This document shows positions 1-10,689 of a DNA stretch of 64,000 bases, in pieces. The translations under genes were made by a program, and so were the position numbers. The stretch's first letter is position 1, and every line of letters begins with the position of its first letter. This DNA comes from Cornus controversa (Eukaryota; Streptophyta; Magnoliopsida; Cornales; Cornaceae), in assembly GCA_026545225.1 (NCBI GenBank), contig CM048849.1:48343836-48407835 (forward strand). The letters run 5' to 3'. Below the pieces are notes generated by a model. It was not told where the DNA came from. It did no database searches and worked only from the letters and a program-made list of their open reading frames with translations.

Positions 1-785
1 CCATTGGCTATTTGAGCCAGGATTCACTGACCCTAGCCCAGTCAGAAACAGTGTCTGGTTTTGTGTACGGGTGTGGGCAGAAAAATGAAAGCCAGTTTTT
101 TGACGAGTCTACAGTGCCTACTGGTCTGATTGGCCTGGCTCGTCACAAGCTCTCCATGCTCTCTCAGTTGTCAGCCAGATATGGATATGACTTCTCCTAC
201 TGCCTTCCAACAGCGAGCGGAGGCAGTGGTGGCTCATTGTCCATAGGAAGTGATTCATTGATGGGATCATCCTACAAGTTCACTCCAATGCTTACTCATT
301 CCTATGACAACAGTTTTTACCTTTTGAATTTGTCCGCGATTGCTGTGGCAGACGGGACACTGGGAGTGGCAGAGGCCGAGTACAACAAGTATCCAACAAT
401 TATAGATTCTGGGACGTTGATAACTCGCCTGCCTAAGTCAGTATATGCAGCTCTCCGGGATGAGTTCAGAAAGATCATGTCCTCAAAGCACAAGACTGTG
501 CAAGCCCCAACTCATGACTTATTTGATACATGCTATAAAGGGAGTTTGAAGGAGATGTCAGGTGTGCCTGTGGTACGGATGGTGTTTCAAGGAGATGCCG
601 AGCTCACTCTTGCGCCTCAAAACGTTCTTATAGATGTGGCTGAGGGGGGCATTACGTGCTTGGCCTTTGCAGATAACTCGGCCAATGATTACTCCATCCT
701 TGGAAGCCATCAGCAGCAAACATTTAGTGTGTCTCATGACGTCTCCAAGTCAAGAATTGGGTTTGCTGCTGGGGGCTGCAGCTAG
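1..785 (+). CDS. AP1: nepenthesin-type aspartic protease, 5' part outside window
   Basis: C-terminal part of a plant A1-family aspartic protease of the AED1/At5g10770-like group (secreted or apoplastic peptidase). The frame is already open at base 3 and stops with TAG at 783-785. Visible are the motif VYGCGQ, the Cys-rich nepenthesin region, the second catalytic motif DSGT (in IIDSGTLITRLP) and the family C-terminus ending GFAAGGCS. The first catalytic motif, propeptide and signal peptide lie upstream of the window. Relative to copies AP2-AP5 it has a few extra residues after VYGCGQ (the NESQFFDEST stretch). In LIGLARHKLSM and APQNVLID it resembles AP6 more than its neighbours. An AATAAA lies at 820-825. 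No internal stop is seen, so it may be functional; the missing half cannot be judged. Confidence 0.9.
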   Translation, partial: IGYLSQDSLTLAQSETVSGFVYGCGQKNESQFFDESTVPTGLIGLARHKLSMLSQLSARYGYDFSYCLPTASGGSGGSLSIGSDSLMGSSYKFTPMLTHSYDNSFYLLNLSAIAVADGTLGVAEAEYNKYPTIIDSGTLITRLPKSVYAALRDEFRKIMSSKHKTVQAPTHDLFDTCYKGSLKEMSGVPVVRMVFQGDAELTLAPQNVLIDVAEGGITCLAFADNSANDYSILGSHQQQTFSVSHDVSKSRIGFAAGGCS

Positions 786-949
786 TTATTTAAATGATAG
801 TAACTTTATCTCATATATCAATAAATATGGCATCTCATGAAATGGAGTCCTGAGCTCGCTCTGCGACAACCATTTTTATATGATAGATGAAGATCCCATG
901 ATCCTGAATTGTTCTTGTTTGGGATTGAAAATCCCAAGTTGGTGTATGA

Positions 950-1165
950 AGTGTATATTCTTGATAACAAAGTACCATCTTCAACTGCTAGTCTCCACCC
1001 CTGTTTAGCTAAGAGGGCAATATTAAAAGCCTCTAAATATCTAAATCCGAAACCACCATAGCTCAACTATAGCAAGAACACGATCCAACCTTTCTTTAAT
1101 ATTAGCATTTCCATCCCTGTTATTGCACCAAGTAAAATGATACCCCATGAATTCCAAAAGTTGCA
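950..1165 (-). mobile_element. L1-type LINE fragment, endonuclease joined to distal RT
   Basis: Read on the minus strand, 1160-1068 encodes an endonuclease piece (motif FTWCNNRDGNANIKERLDR, typical of plant L1 LINE EEP endonucleases). It runs directly into a piece typical of the region after the reverse transcriptase domain (GGFGFRYLEAFNIALLAKQG) at about 1060-950. In intact LINEs these motifs are several kb apart, so this is an internally deleted relic. It lies in the 3' flank of AP1. Confidence 0.7.
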
Positions 1166-1355
1166 ACTGATAGCATCATTCGTAATAGCATAAATGTTTT
1201 TAATATGACACTAGTGTTCAACAAAATGGTAAAATCATATTTTTCTTCTAAATATTGGAATTTTGAAAATTTTAATTTTAAATCAAAATCAATAAATCTA
1301 GAAGATTGTTTTTCTCCCTTTACAAAATGATAGAATTATTCTGAACCATCTTTAT

Positions 1356-1358
<3 letters not shown>

Positions 1359-1422
<64 letters not shown>
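1359..1422. repeat. (AT)n microsatellite
   Basis: About 32 uninterrupted AT units. The reading frames of repeated Ile-Tyr across it are not genes. Confidence 0.98.
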
Positions 1423-1424
<2 letters not shown>

Positions 1425-1427
<3 letters not shown>

Positions 1428-1560
1428 GTTGCTGGAGCTGTTTGTTGGCGGCCATAAGGTCATTGCCGGCAGTAATGGCAAGATCGTCTTGCAACACACT
1501 CCTTGGCTTGGCACTCATGCTGCTGAAGGCCCCCAATATCCCATCCGATGCATCATCCAA
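1425..1560 (-). other. exon-like, GC-richer segment of unknown origin
   Basis: This segment is less AT-rich than everything around it. On the minus strand it is open for about 46 codons beginning MDDASDGILGAFSSMSAK and ending at the AT microsatellite. I do not recognise the protein. It could be a captured or relic exon cut off by the microsatellite. No start context, splice partner or stop was established. Confidence 0.3.
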
Positions 1561-2075
1561 GTATATTTACACACAGTTTGATCGAATATGCCACTACAAT
1601 ACATGTTCTTTCTACCAAAGAAAAAATGGGTATGGATTTTTCTGTAATGGGTATGAGTGATTCTTGAGAGATAGTGAGAAGATTAATTCAAGAAGTTAAT
1701 CTGAAAATAATCCCAGATGATTTTTCTGTAATGGGTATGAGAGTGTGTTTGTTTGGGTACAAGTATAACTGTAATTTTATGAATTTCAAAGGGCTATTAA
1801 CATACTTTAAATAAATGAAACGACAAATCAGTTATTAGGTCAAAAACTTCTGACCGTTATAAAGGTTGGTTGACGGGAGGGGTTGTTAAGCACACTGAGG
1901 GGAACATGGTGTTATTAAGTTCTATTTTAACTAACGTGTGTAATTAAGCCTGACTTGAATGGGTGTAAGTGTAATTTACCTTAAATACAAAGCAACTAAA
2001 AGATAAATGAAAACTATAAATACTAAGCCACTCGTCATTATAAATTTCCCTTGGTTTTCTAGCAAACAATTTTAC
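1561..2075. other. intergenic, nothing coding recognised
   Basis: AT-rich DNA. The motif ttctgtaatgggtatga occurs twice (about 1640 and 1723), suggesting a small local duplication. No gene or clear transposon boundary was found. Confidence 0.5.
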
Positions 2076-2775
2076 CATTGTTTTTTGAAACATTAGGACT
2101 GTGGGATGAATTTGCAAGCTTGTTACAACTTAGAATGGTCAGAGTAGCTTGTTGATGTACAAAAAGAGGACAAAACAAAAGAACAAGTCTGTTCACAAAG
2201 GAATTAACAATTGGAAGATGGAGAAAAAAAATGAAAAAGGAAAACAGAGGCAACTTTTTCAAAGTTGAACGATATAGAAGGTTTTAACTAATAGAACATA
2301 TGAAGAATATACAAAATTACTTGGATTCCGCTTTTGATAGAAATAATTTTACAAACATAAGAAGATCTTCACATGCATGTAGAATGATATGATAAATTAT
2401 TTCTTATCATTTTGAGATGAATATATTTGTGTATATAATTTGTAAAATGATACTACTATTGGACAGAAATTTTTGTTTAAAATTCTGTTTGCATATGATT
2501 TTCTTGTTACTTTCTTCTTAGGGAACTCTCCTGGACTAATCTATACTAAGTCGTTGGCGATTTTTATTGGAAAAGAGACCCTTTGGGTGTCCAAATCATT
2601 GAATCTTCTCATCTTGGAATGGACCCCTTAATTTAGACATGGTAGATTGGTTCTACCATTCAAGTGTCTGTCAGACTATCAGTGATTTGGGAACTCATGG
2701 AGTTATGTAGAAACCCCCAAGTCGTCCCAAAATTGTCACTAGAACTTTTGTTTTTCTTCATGTACATATGTGTGT

Positions 2776-2825
<50 letters not shown>

Positions 2826-2876
2826 GAGAGTGTATACATAAAATCTACTTGAAGCATTTGAAAAGGTGTAGGAAAA
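2076..2876 (+). promoter_or_regulatory. duplicated 5' flank and putative promoter of AP2
   Basis: Belongs to the repeated upstream block shared by AP2-AP5. Landmarks are gaaacattaggactgtg near 2086, the aacagaggcaactttttc box near 2242, a gggaactc..ctggac box near 2521 and a single ggagtta..gtcgtccca unit near 2699. A (TA)n tract follows, then the ATG at 2877. No single TATA box can be chosen because of the TA repeat. Confidence 0.6.
2779..2822. repeat. (AT)n microsatellite in the AP2 leader
   Basis: About 22 AT units roughly 55 bp before the start codon. AP3 and AP4 carry shorter TA plus TG repeats at the same position, so this is a hypervariable part of the duplicated leader. Confidence 0.95.
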
Positions 2877-4474
2877 ATGGGGTTGGTTTGGTTCCTCACT
2901 TCTTTTTTCCTGCTTGTAACAACATCATTTGCAGGGAATCAAGGTATGTGAGGTGGTTATCTCATTTGGTTCCCTGTACTGTTTGCATCATTTCGTATAT
3001 ATATTTCATTTTCTTTGCTCACATAAAAATGTATTCCTCTGATTCCATGGATTTTATTGATTGAGAATGACCATATAAGTATTATATGTTGTGCATCATA
3101 TTTATGGCTAAAAAGGGAGATTATATAACTTGCTTCTATTTCACTTTTTTGGGCAGAAGCTGAGCAAGGACTCAACCATTCAGCTTTGCATTTGACCTTG
3201 TACCATGTGCATGGACATGGCTCACCTATAACCTCCCAGTCTCCACCATCCTCCTCTGACTTACTCTCTCATGACCAAGCACGAGTTAAGTATGTCAACT
3301 CCAAACTGACTGAGAATAGAACAAGCAGTACAATAAAAAACTCCACCTCACATAAATCAGAACTCCTTTTTGGACCAAAGTTCATCACCACACCCTTGAA
3401 CCCTGGTCTGTCTATTGGCCGGTGTGGGCAATTACTATGTCAAGATTGGCCTTGGCACTCCAACTAGTTACTATCCCGTGGAAATCGACACAGGCAGCTC
3501 CTTATCCTGGGTGCAATGCCAGCCTTGCGCCGTGTACTGCCACAAACAGGTTGTTCCCTTTTTCGATCCCTCTGCATCCAGCACCAACAAAAAGTTATCG
3601 TGCACAACACCCGAGTGCAATTCACTCAAGGAAGCCACTCTAAATGACCCTGATTGCACTCCTTCTAACGAGTGCTGGTACACGGCCAGCTATGGGGACA
3701 AATCTTTCTCCCAGGGCTACTTGAGTCAGGATACACTGAGCCTAACCCAAACAGAAACACTGCCTGGTTTTGTGTATGGGTGTGGGCAGGACAATGAAGG
3801 GTCGTTCGGTCAGTCTGCTGGTCTTTTTGGCCTGGCTCGTAACAAGCTCTCTATGCTGTCTCAGCTGTCAGCCAAATATGGAAATGCCTTCTCCTACTGC
3901 CTCCCAACAGCGCAGGGAGGCAGTAGAGGCTCATTGTCCATAGGAAGTGATTCATTGATGGGACCATCCTACAAGTTTACTCCGATGCTTACTTCCCAAG
4001 AGAGCAGCTTATACTTTGTCTTTGTCCGCGATTGCAGTGGCAGGCAAGACATTGGGAGTGTCAGAGGCCGCGTACAAGATTGCAACAATCATAGATTCTG
4101 GGACAGTGATAACGCGCCTGCCTAAGCCAGTATATGTAGGTCTCCGTGATGAGTTCAATAAGATCATGTCCTCAAAGCACGAGACTGCACCGGCTGATGA
4201 CTTATTTGATACATGTTATAAAGGGAGTTTGAAGGAGATGTCAGATGTGCCTGAGGTTCGGATGGTGTTTCAAGGAGAGGCCGACCTCAGTCTTCCGCCT
4301 CTAAACCTTCTGTACGATCTGACTGCGGAGGGCATGACGTGCTTGGCCTTGGCAAATAACTCGGCCATCGATGAAAAAGCCATTATAATTGGAAACTATC
4401 AGCAGCAGACATATAGTGTGGCTGATGATGTCTCCAATTCAAGAATTGGGTTTGCTGCTGGGGGCTGCACCTAG
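2877..4474 (+). pseudogene. AP2: nepenthesin-type aspartic protease pseudogene
   Basis: Second copy of the array. Exon 1 (2877-2943) encodes a signal peptide, MGLVWFLTSFFLLVTTSFA. The intron (2944-3156) has a normal GT donor and an AG acceptor after tttttgggcag. Exon 2 (3157-4474) begins with the family sequence AEQGLNHSALHLTLYHVHG. Two frameshifts break it. One is a 4-bp insertion in attggccggtgtggg at about 3416, just before the GNYYVK segment. The other is a 2-bp loss at about 4018, before the second catalytic motif. Both catalytic motifs (DTGS near 3487, DSGT near 4095) are still readable in their own frames and the family C-terminus GFAAGGCT survives. The decay therefore looks recent. 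Without read evidence an assembly error cannot be excluded, but two separate indels make a pseudogene more likely. Confidence 0.88.
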
Positions 4475-4639
4475 TTATTAAGAGGATAATACCTACAGTA
4501 TATCTCATAAATCAATCAATATGGCATCTCATGAAACGGAGTCATGAGGACGCTGTGTACGTAACAACTCCTTTTATATATATACGATAGATGAAGATCC
4601 CATGATCCTGAATATATTGTATTCTAAATTTAAACATAT

Positions 4640-5330
4640 ATATATCAATTATATATTGAGTATATAGAAGTTACAAACACTAGTACTACCAAATTGAATT
4701 CATACGATTCTCATAATTTGGTTATCGGAAGTTGGTCGGAATTCTAGTTCCATTGTCGGAATCTCCCTCGAATCTTATGTTAGGCCACTAAAAAATTTTA
4801 GTGGAAGTTTGCTTTATTTTGGACATTTCACCGGAAACTTCGTCGGAGTTGCCCCGAAATTTCTGTTGAGTTGATTACCTCAATTTCGAATATTGCGTGA
4901 ACTCACCATAGGCCTTTTTATAGGCCCTTGGTTCATGGGTGATTAAATTACTCCATATTTTTAGTCGTAGAGTCCAAGATCATCCGTTACACGAGTTTCA
5001 ATTGACCCATCAACCACCATGTTTATTTTGATGGCCGAGATTGCTTCTTCATGTTAGTAATCTAGCAACACATTAAACACATGGATCCAATAGCTAATAT
5101 CACTTGGTCATGTAATCGACCAAGGGAGATGTTGAGCCACAATTGAATGTAAACATACGACCTTTAAGACAAAAATCGATGAAACTTCAATTAGAGTCGC
5201 TAGACAGCTTAATATTTGTGTCATAAAATAGACAACTAAAAATTTAACATTATAGGAGCTTATATATATTGAAACACGTTCAGAAGAAATAAAGAGAAAA
5301 TAATAGAGAAGTTATACTGGAGTTTTTTTT
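4640..5330. repeat. duplicated 3' flank of the protease array (AP2 copy)
   Basis: The same degenerate sequence follows AP3 (about 20225-20580) and AP5 (about 48640-49180, continuing at 51775-51950). Shared landmarks are cataatttggtta, gttccattgtcggaat and caccataggcctttttatag. Read on the minus strand the last landmark is a TATA-like CTATAAAAAGG. It may be an old LTR or only duplicated intergenic DNA. Confidence 0.6.
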
Positions 5331-5610
5331 CCTAAACCAATTCTATAAATTTAGATGTTGATGATGTAAGTTCCAAAAGATCCATAATGCAAGAGTATGT
5401 TGAAAAGGCAAATCCAAAGGGATCCGTCAGCACACCCGTTAACGGTCGAATTTTTTATGATGTCAGTAACTTTTCAACATGAAATACCAAGATTGTACTT
5501 AGAAATGTTGCAAATACATTTGCAACCTCACTTTTTGATTTAAAATTACTTATATGCCCTCATTAAAAAGACAAAAAAAACCCTCCAATGCCTTGCATGT
5601 CCTATGTATA
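5331..5610. other. intergenic, nothing recognised
   Basis: AT-rich sequence between the duplicated flank and a hAT-like remnant. No reading frame or repeat stands out. Confidence 0.5.
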
Positions 5611-6292
5611 TAGGGATAACGGAACAGGTTTAGGGCAGGGGACCCCAACCCCATCCCCGTTTAGTAGAACTCTCTCATATTCATCCAAAACCGTTTATTA
5701 AACGGGATGGGACGGGGTGAGAATGGATTTAAAAGAGTACTTTGTAATTGTATTACGAACCTTACGAATGTAAATAATGAAACAAATTTCAACCATGATA
5801 ATAATTCTTTTTCTCTAATGTGGATAAAAATAAGATTCAAATTCTTAATTGAAACTTGAGATTTAATATTATTGTAGAAAATCAGAATAATACATAGAGG
5901 TTTTCAAATAAAAATAATACAAAATGATATTAAAAGCAACAATATTCTTAATATTGCGAAGAGAGATGTGATATGAGAAAAGAGAGGCGATATGAGAAGA
6001 GAAAAATGTAGAGAGATATGTCATCTAATTGAGAGATTGGTTGAGCGACAGAAATCTTTTGTGATTAGAATAGGATAACCTAGTGTTTGCTTAATATATA
6101 CTTAATATTTTTTATTATAAATATATTATAAAGGCAAAATTGTAATTTCTCAGAATAAACGGAGTGGGGCGACCTTGCCCCATTCCCGTCCCACAATCGC
6201 ATGGGTTTTCAATCTTAATCTCACCTCGTCCAAAACCATTAAACCACCCGTACAACTATTCTAAACGGGGTAGGGGTGAGGCATCATCCTTA
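5611..6292. mobile_element. possible decayed non-autonomous hAT element
   Basis: Begins tagggataacgg. Near both ends it holds C/G-rich repeated motifs (ccccatccccgttta, aaacgggatgggacgggg, cattcccgtcccac, aaacggggtaggggtg) like those in the clear hAT element at 9923. Flanking octamers tatgtata and tatatata match at 7 of 8 positions, but the region is simple-sequence, so this is weak. Confidence 0.4.
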
Positions 6293-6379
6293 TATATATA
6301 TATATATAACCCTACTTTGTCTCCCAAACTCTCTCTCTAAAACTTCTTCCTTGGTAGATCTCTCTTGTTCTCTGTTTCT

Positions 6380-8110
6380 CTGCTACCCTCCTTGAATCGC
6401 GACTTGTCCTTAAGCCAAAAATTTGAATAACGAGTATTTTTCTCAAGTAGGATGATCATTTCACTTATGAGTCAATGAGTGACAAGTTGATTGTTCATCT
6501 TGAATTTAGTTTCAGGTTCCGCAATTTTGACCTCTGTTACACCTTCCAAGAGAGATAATTGAGGTTTTTGACACCGATGACCAGACTTATAAATATCATC
6601 ACAATTAAAACAAAGACTCTTCTCACATCTTTCTTCTGTTCAGCCCATGACAAATGTTTACACCAAAAGATAAAGTGGGCAATTGGGTAATAGGTTTAAG
6701 TGCAGACAATACGCTAAAAGAGATGGATGAGAAGTAGACTTTGTCACATTATGGGTTGTTGTTATAATAATTGCATCTTCTTGACAAAGTGCTAGTTCAA
6801 AGGCCTTGGTTAAACTCATCAGACAAAGAAAATGAACACCGCTCTTATAGCACCACGAAGCCCAGAGAAAAAAAATACTAACTTGGTGCGACTCTAACAA
6901 ACTAGAAGCCATATTATCAAGTCACTGAAACTCAATAATAAAGTCGTGAATAGTGCCAGTTTGGCTAGTGACCTACAAGGGTCAATATGCTGTCAAGACC
7001 CAAAGCGAGTGCATATCGCACAAGAAAATTACGGCCAAGTTAGAACACCAAGGGACTGCTTAATCCAACGATACAAGAGATACTCTCTCCTTGAAAATGC
7101 ACTACATCCAATGGAACCATGATAGTCTCTCCTTGAAGATGCACTACATCCAATGGAACCATCTAAGTATCTAAAACACCACTGAGTTCCTGATATTGTT
7201 CAGTTTGAAACACCCACCCTTCAGGATCAATACCATCAAATTTCAAAAAATTGATTCAAAGAGTCCAACCTTGAATAATTGGAACAACCCGTCAATCATC
7301 GTTGTCGTCACGTTGGAGAGGTTGATGCCATTTTAGGGAAAACGATTGTCACGTTGAGGATGATCAAGAATAAGTTATGGTGATTGCCTGTCTTGTAACA
7401 TCGCTTGGATTTGTTGAAGAATGGCATTGTTGGTTTGTCAGTTAATCACACATCAAATCTTGTAAAATTGGTAGACATCGCATCCACCCTAGTAGTAAGA
7501 GCCACAACTTCTTCTTCGAGTTCCTTAACCGTCATATTGAGGATACTAATGGAATCAAAAGATGAAGAATAGAGTGAAAAAATGGGTTATCTCAGATCAA
7601 ATGCTCTGATACCAAATGATAGGGTTCTAAATCCAAAATTGATACTAAGTTTTAGATTTTTCATTATGGAGGTCCAAAGAAATAAAAAAGTTTCCTTCCA
7701 AAATTTAATATTATTTTAGTTTTCCTTCATTTTCTCATAAACCAAAAAGAAGATTGATTAAATAAGGGCTTCGTGTGGGGAAGATTGGTTACTGTCTGAG
7801 ACCAGAATTCTGGCTCACAATCATCAAATTGAATTTTAGGGTACAACAGTTTTGCATCCATTGATGATCCAGTCTTAAAGAACTTCCAATCAACTCATCT
7901 GATGGCAAGAAAAGGTAATTTTAGAGAGAGAAGCTTCTAGAGAGAGAATAAGAAAACATAGGTTTTTTTTATCCCGATCGTATATCGAGGGCAGAATGAT
8001 TTCTACATGGAAGAGGAAATGACTACCTTCTCGAATCATTTTCTGAAAGAAAATGGTTCATTTTATAAGAAAGTAGATAATCGAATTTGTGCAAAATGAT
8101 AGCCAAGACA
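6380..8110 (-). mobile_element. truncated Ty3-gypsy retrotransposon: gag, PBS and LTR
   Basis: On the minus strand the order is LTR (from about 8110 to 7617, plus-strand start TGATAGGG), a primer-binding site complementary to initiator Met-tRNA (7614-7603, TGGTATCAGAGC), then a degraded gag. Pol and the distal LTR are missing, so the element is truncated near 6380. The outer LTR border is not certain. Confidence 0.65.
6540..7590 (-). pseudogene. decayed gypsy gag (capsid and zinc knuckle)
   Basis: Minus-strand remnants typical of plant Ty3-gypsy gag. KFDGIDPEGWVFQTEQY lies near 7240, a retrotrans_gag-like stretch with TGTIHDFIIEFQ near 6940, and a zinc-knuckle-like CFNCDDIYKSGHRC near 6590-6550 followed by KPQLSLLE. 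Several in-frame stops and frame changes occur. A 55-bp tandem duplication (ctctccttgaa..tggaacc, about 7085-7160) also disrupts it. It is not expressible as one protein. Confidence 0.65.
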
Positions 8111-8700
8111 AAAAAGTTAGTTGCTTTGTTATAATGCCAATATCTTCTTTGCTCTCTCTGTGTATATATATGTATGTATTAATATTAACCTTCTTAACAA
8201 AGAGCTCATAATGTGAGAATAGTTAGTCCCTTGGAGAAATTATTAGGTACTTCTGGGATTATTGGTACCGGTCATTCAGAGCTTGACACACAAGCAAAAT
8301 TTAAAATGCAGGTGATATGAAGCTAACACACTTGGTTATATGTCATGCTCTGATTAGCCTGAGACCAATCGTCTTGATAGTACTTAATAATTCTCCAGTC
8401 CCTTGAGGTGTCGTTTGGTGAAGCTGCAGCTCCCATGTACACTATATAAACGTGGTTAGTTTGCCACATCACAATTTCAGAGCGCTACATCAACATTTTG
8501 GAATCTCGAGATTTTGACTAACGGATACTCCACATTAAACTCTGCAGATTTTTGTTAGCCAAAAATAATAATATTTTAATAAATTTTTAAATTTTATTTT
8601 ATTAATATTCTTCAACCAATACAATATTCTAAGGATTAAAAAGAAAGGAAAAAAATTCATTTATTGGCAAAAAATTAAAAAATATACAAAAAAAAAAACA
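8111..8700. other. intergenic, AT-rich
   Basis: No coding potential recognised. The part near 8215-8330 (agaaattattag, cacacaagcaaaatttaaa) weakly resembles 55190-55260 upstream of AP6, so it may be an old part of the duplicated flank. Confidence 0.45.
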
Positions 8701-8708
8701 CTTTTTGG

Positions 8709-8770
8709 GCAAATATAGTCATTTAGGCACTGTTGGTGTCAGCCAAACAGTGCCTAATGGCTATATTTGC
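8709..8770. repeat. 26-nt inverted repeat (hairpin)
   Basis: The arms 8709-8734 and 8746-8770 pair almost perfectly (gcaaatatagtcatttaggc against gcctaatggctatatttgc), with an 11-nt loop. It could be a MITE core or the end of a hairpin element. No TSD was found. Confidence 0.75.
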
Positions 8771-8795
8771 AGCCATGTATAATTTTTTTAATAAA

Positions 8796-9035
8796 AAAAA
8801 AAAACAAAAAGCCATTTTTTGGCTTTTGGTCGCGGCCGAAATGGCCCTTAGGACCATTCTGGCCAAACAAGCCCTTATATTCAAAAAAATACAAAACTGC
8901 TGCACGTTCAAGACAAAAAAAAACAAAAAAGCCATTTTTTGGGTTCGGTCACGGACAAACAGGCCCTTTGGACCAAACAAACCCTTATATTAAAAAAATA
9001 CTGGTACTGCACGTCAAAAAAAAAAAAAAAAGAAA
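8796..9035. repeat. two-unit tandem duplication of about 115 bp
   Basis: Units starting near 8798 and 8915 share poly-A, agccattttttgg, ggtc.cgg, a gcccttatatt motif and ctgcacgt. Both carry A-runs. The frames across it are low-complexity and not considered genes. Confidence 0.7.
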
Positions 9036-9394
9036 GGGCCTGCTTAGCGAAGCATCCAGCAAAGTCCACATGGGCCCCAACCATTTGGGCAAAGGCCAAT
9101 GTGGCCCCAAAAGCCAGCCTAATCGCTGGGAATTGGTTCTAGCGAATGGTTGTTTTGAATTTAAAATAATGTATTTTAATAGATAGTATAGGGGTAAATT
9201 TGTAAAATTTTGTAACAGTCTAACAAACCTCACTAACAAGGGAGATTAGTTTAATTATTGAAACTACATAAGAATGCCAATACATTGCAAAAATGCGCAC
9301 ATGTCCTCTTAAATTTAAATTTAACCTTCGAGAACTATTGAAAATTTATAGAGAAGACCAACGGCTTACTTGTCAATTTTTCATTGGAGCTCAT

Positions 9395-10673
9395 GGCCGG
9401 GTAAATCTGTAAATGAATTAAATTTTGATTCGAATCTGATGTGATAGCTTGAATATAGATTGAATATTTAATTCGATAATTCGTTTAATTAAAAAATTAT
9501 GTGAATTATGGTCAATCCGATCCGACTAAATATAATATATAATATGTTATAAATATATTATTTATCATTTAATTAGTATATAGTTGATGACAAAATTAAT
9601 AAAAAAATATTATTTACATAGTATTTTATGATGTACGAGACTCTTAATTATATCAAATTTTCTTTTTCTTTTTTTCTAATTCTTTCCCTCCTTTTATCAT
9701 TTTTTTTTTTACTCTTTATTTTTTTTTCCTTCTAACTAAGAATCAAATACTTATTAATTTCTTTTCACTTTTTGTTCATATTTTTTGGCCCTTCTCTGTC
9801 TCTCACTTTTTTCTAATTTATTTTGAAGATTTTAACTAAAAAAACTTCTTAACCGATCGAGTTATCGAATTAAATAATATATTTTTTATCATATTTGGAT
9901 CGAATCAAGCGAGATTCGGTTGTAGGGATGGCAACGGGGCGGGTACGGCACTGGTTTGCCTAAACCCGTCTCTGCCCCGTTGCCTTTAACACTATTCCCA
10001 AACTCGTCGCGGGTTTGAAATGGGATGGAATTTCAAAACCCATCCCCGCCCTGTTAGAAGAAACCTCACCCCTGCCCCATTTAAAATTTCAAAAGGGACG
10101 GGACGAGACGAGACGGGGCAAGGCGAGGCCCCTCCCCACAAAATTGTAACCACATCAAACATCAATAAAAATTAATTTTTTCAAAAAAGACGAGCCTAGT
10201 GGTTAATACCAAGTTTGATACTATTAAATTCAAAATAGTATAACCCTTGTTTAAGAAGTAAAATGACAAGATTCCATAATTAAACAGCCTATTATAGAAA
10301 ATATATTTCACAACTAAATAACTTAGTAATAAGTTTGATCCAACAATTAAATAAGTGTTAATACAACAAAAAGATAAAATGAAAACATAAGTCTTAATAC
10401 AACCAAAAGTAAAATTATATATATATACACACACATACATATAAATATATTTATAATAATAAAATATTTAGGCGGGGCTGGTACGGGGCGGGTTATTATA
10501 GACTTCCGAACCCGCCCCGTACCCGCGGCGAGTTTTGATTTTCTTTTCCAAACCTGCCCCTACGAAAAAAAATGACTCTCATATCCGTTCTATACGGGAC
10601 GGGACGAGACGAAAATCCGGCGAAACGGACATAATTGCCATCCCTATCCGGTTGGAATCCGACAGTCTTACCC
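9395..10673. mobile_element. older insertion in the AP3 upstream block, host of the hAT at 9923
   Basis: The duplicated flank reads ggagctcatgg up to about 9397 and resumes with gcagtttcactttgaaaa at about 10678. The DNA between is extra, with weakly inverted ends (gggtaaatctgt against gtcttaccc). A related piece sits at the equivalent place upstream of AP5 (about 45085-45400), so it predates that duplication. The TSD is not clear. Confidence 0.45.
9923..10646. mobile_element. non-autonomous hAT element, 724 bp
   Basis: Terminal inverted repeats TAGGGATGGCAA (9923) and TTGCCATCCCTA (ending 10646). Flanking 8-bp duplication ttcggttg / tccggttg with one mismatch, as expected for hAT. Both subterminal regions are packed with GC-rich repeats (gggcgggtacgg, cccgccccgtac, gggacgggacgagacg). 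There is no transposase. Confidence 0.88.
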
Positions 10674-10689
10674 AAAGGGCAGTTTCACT

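Noticed and set aside
1336..1660. Open frames coding repeated Ile-Tyr on both strands
   Set aside because: They are the AT microsatellite read in frame.
8723..9239. Lys/Phe-rich frames on both strands
   Set aside because: Made by poly-A/T runs in a tandem duplication.
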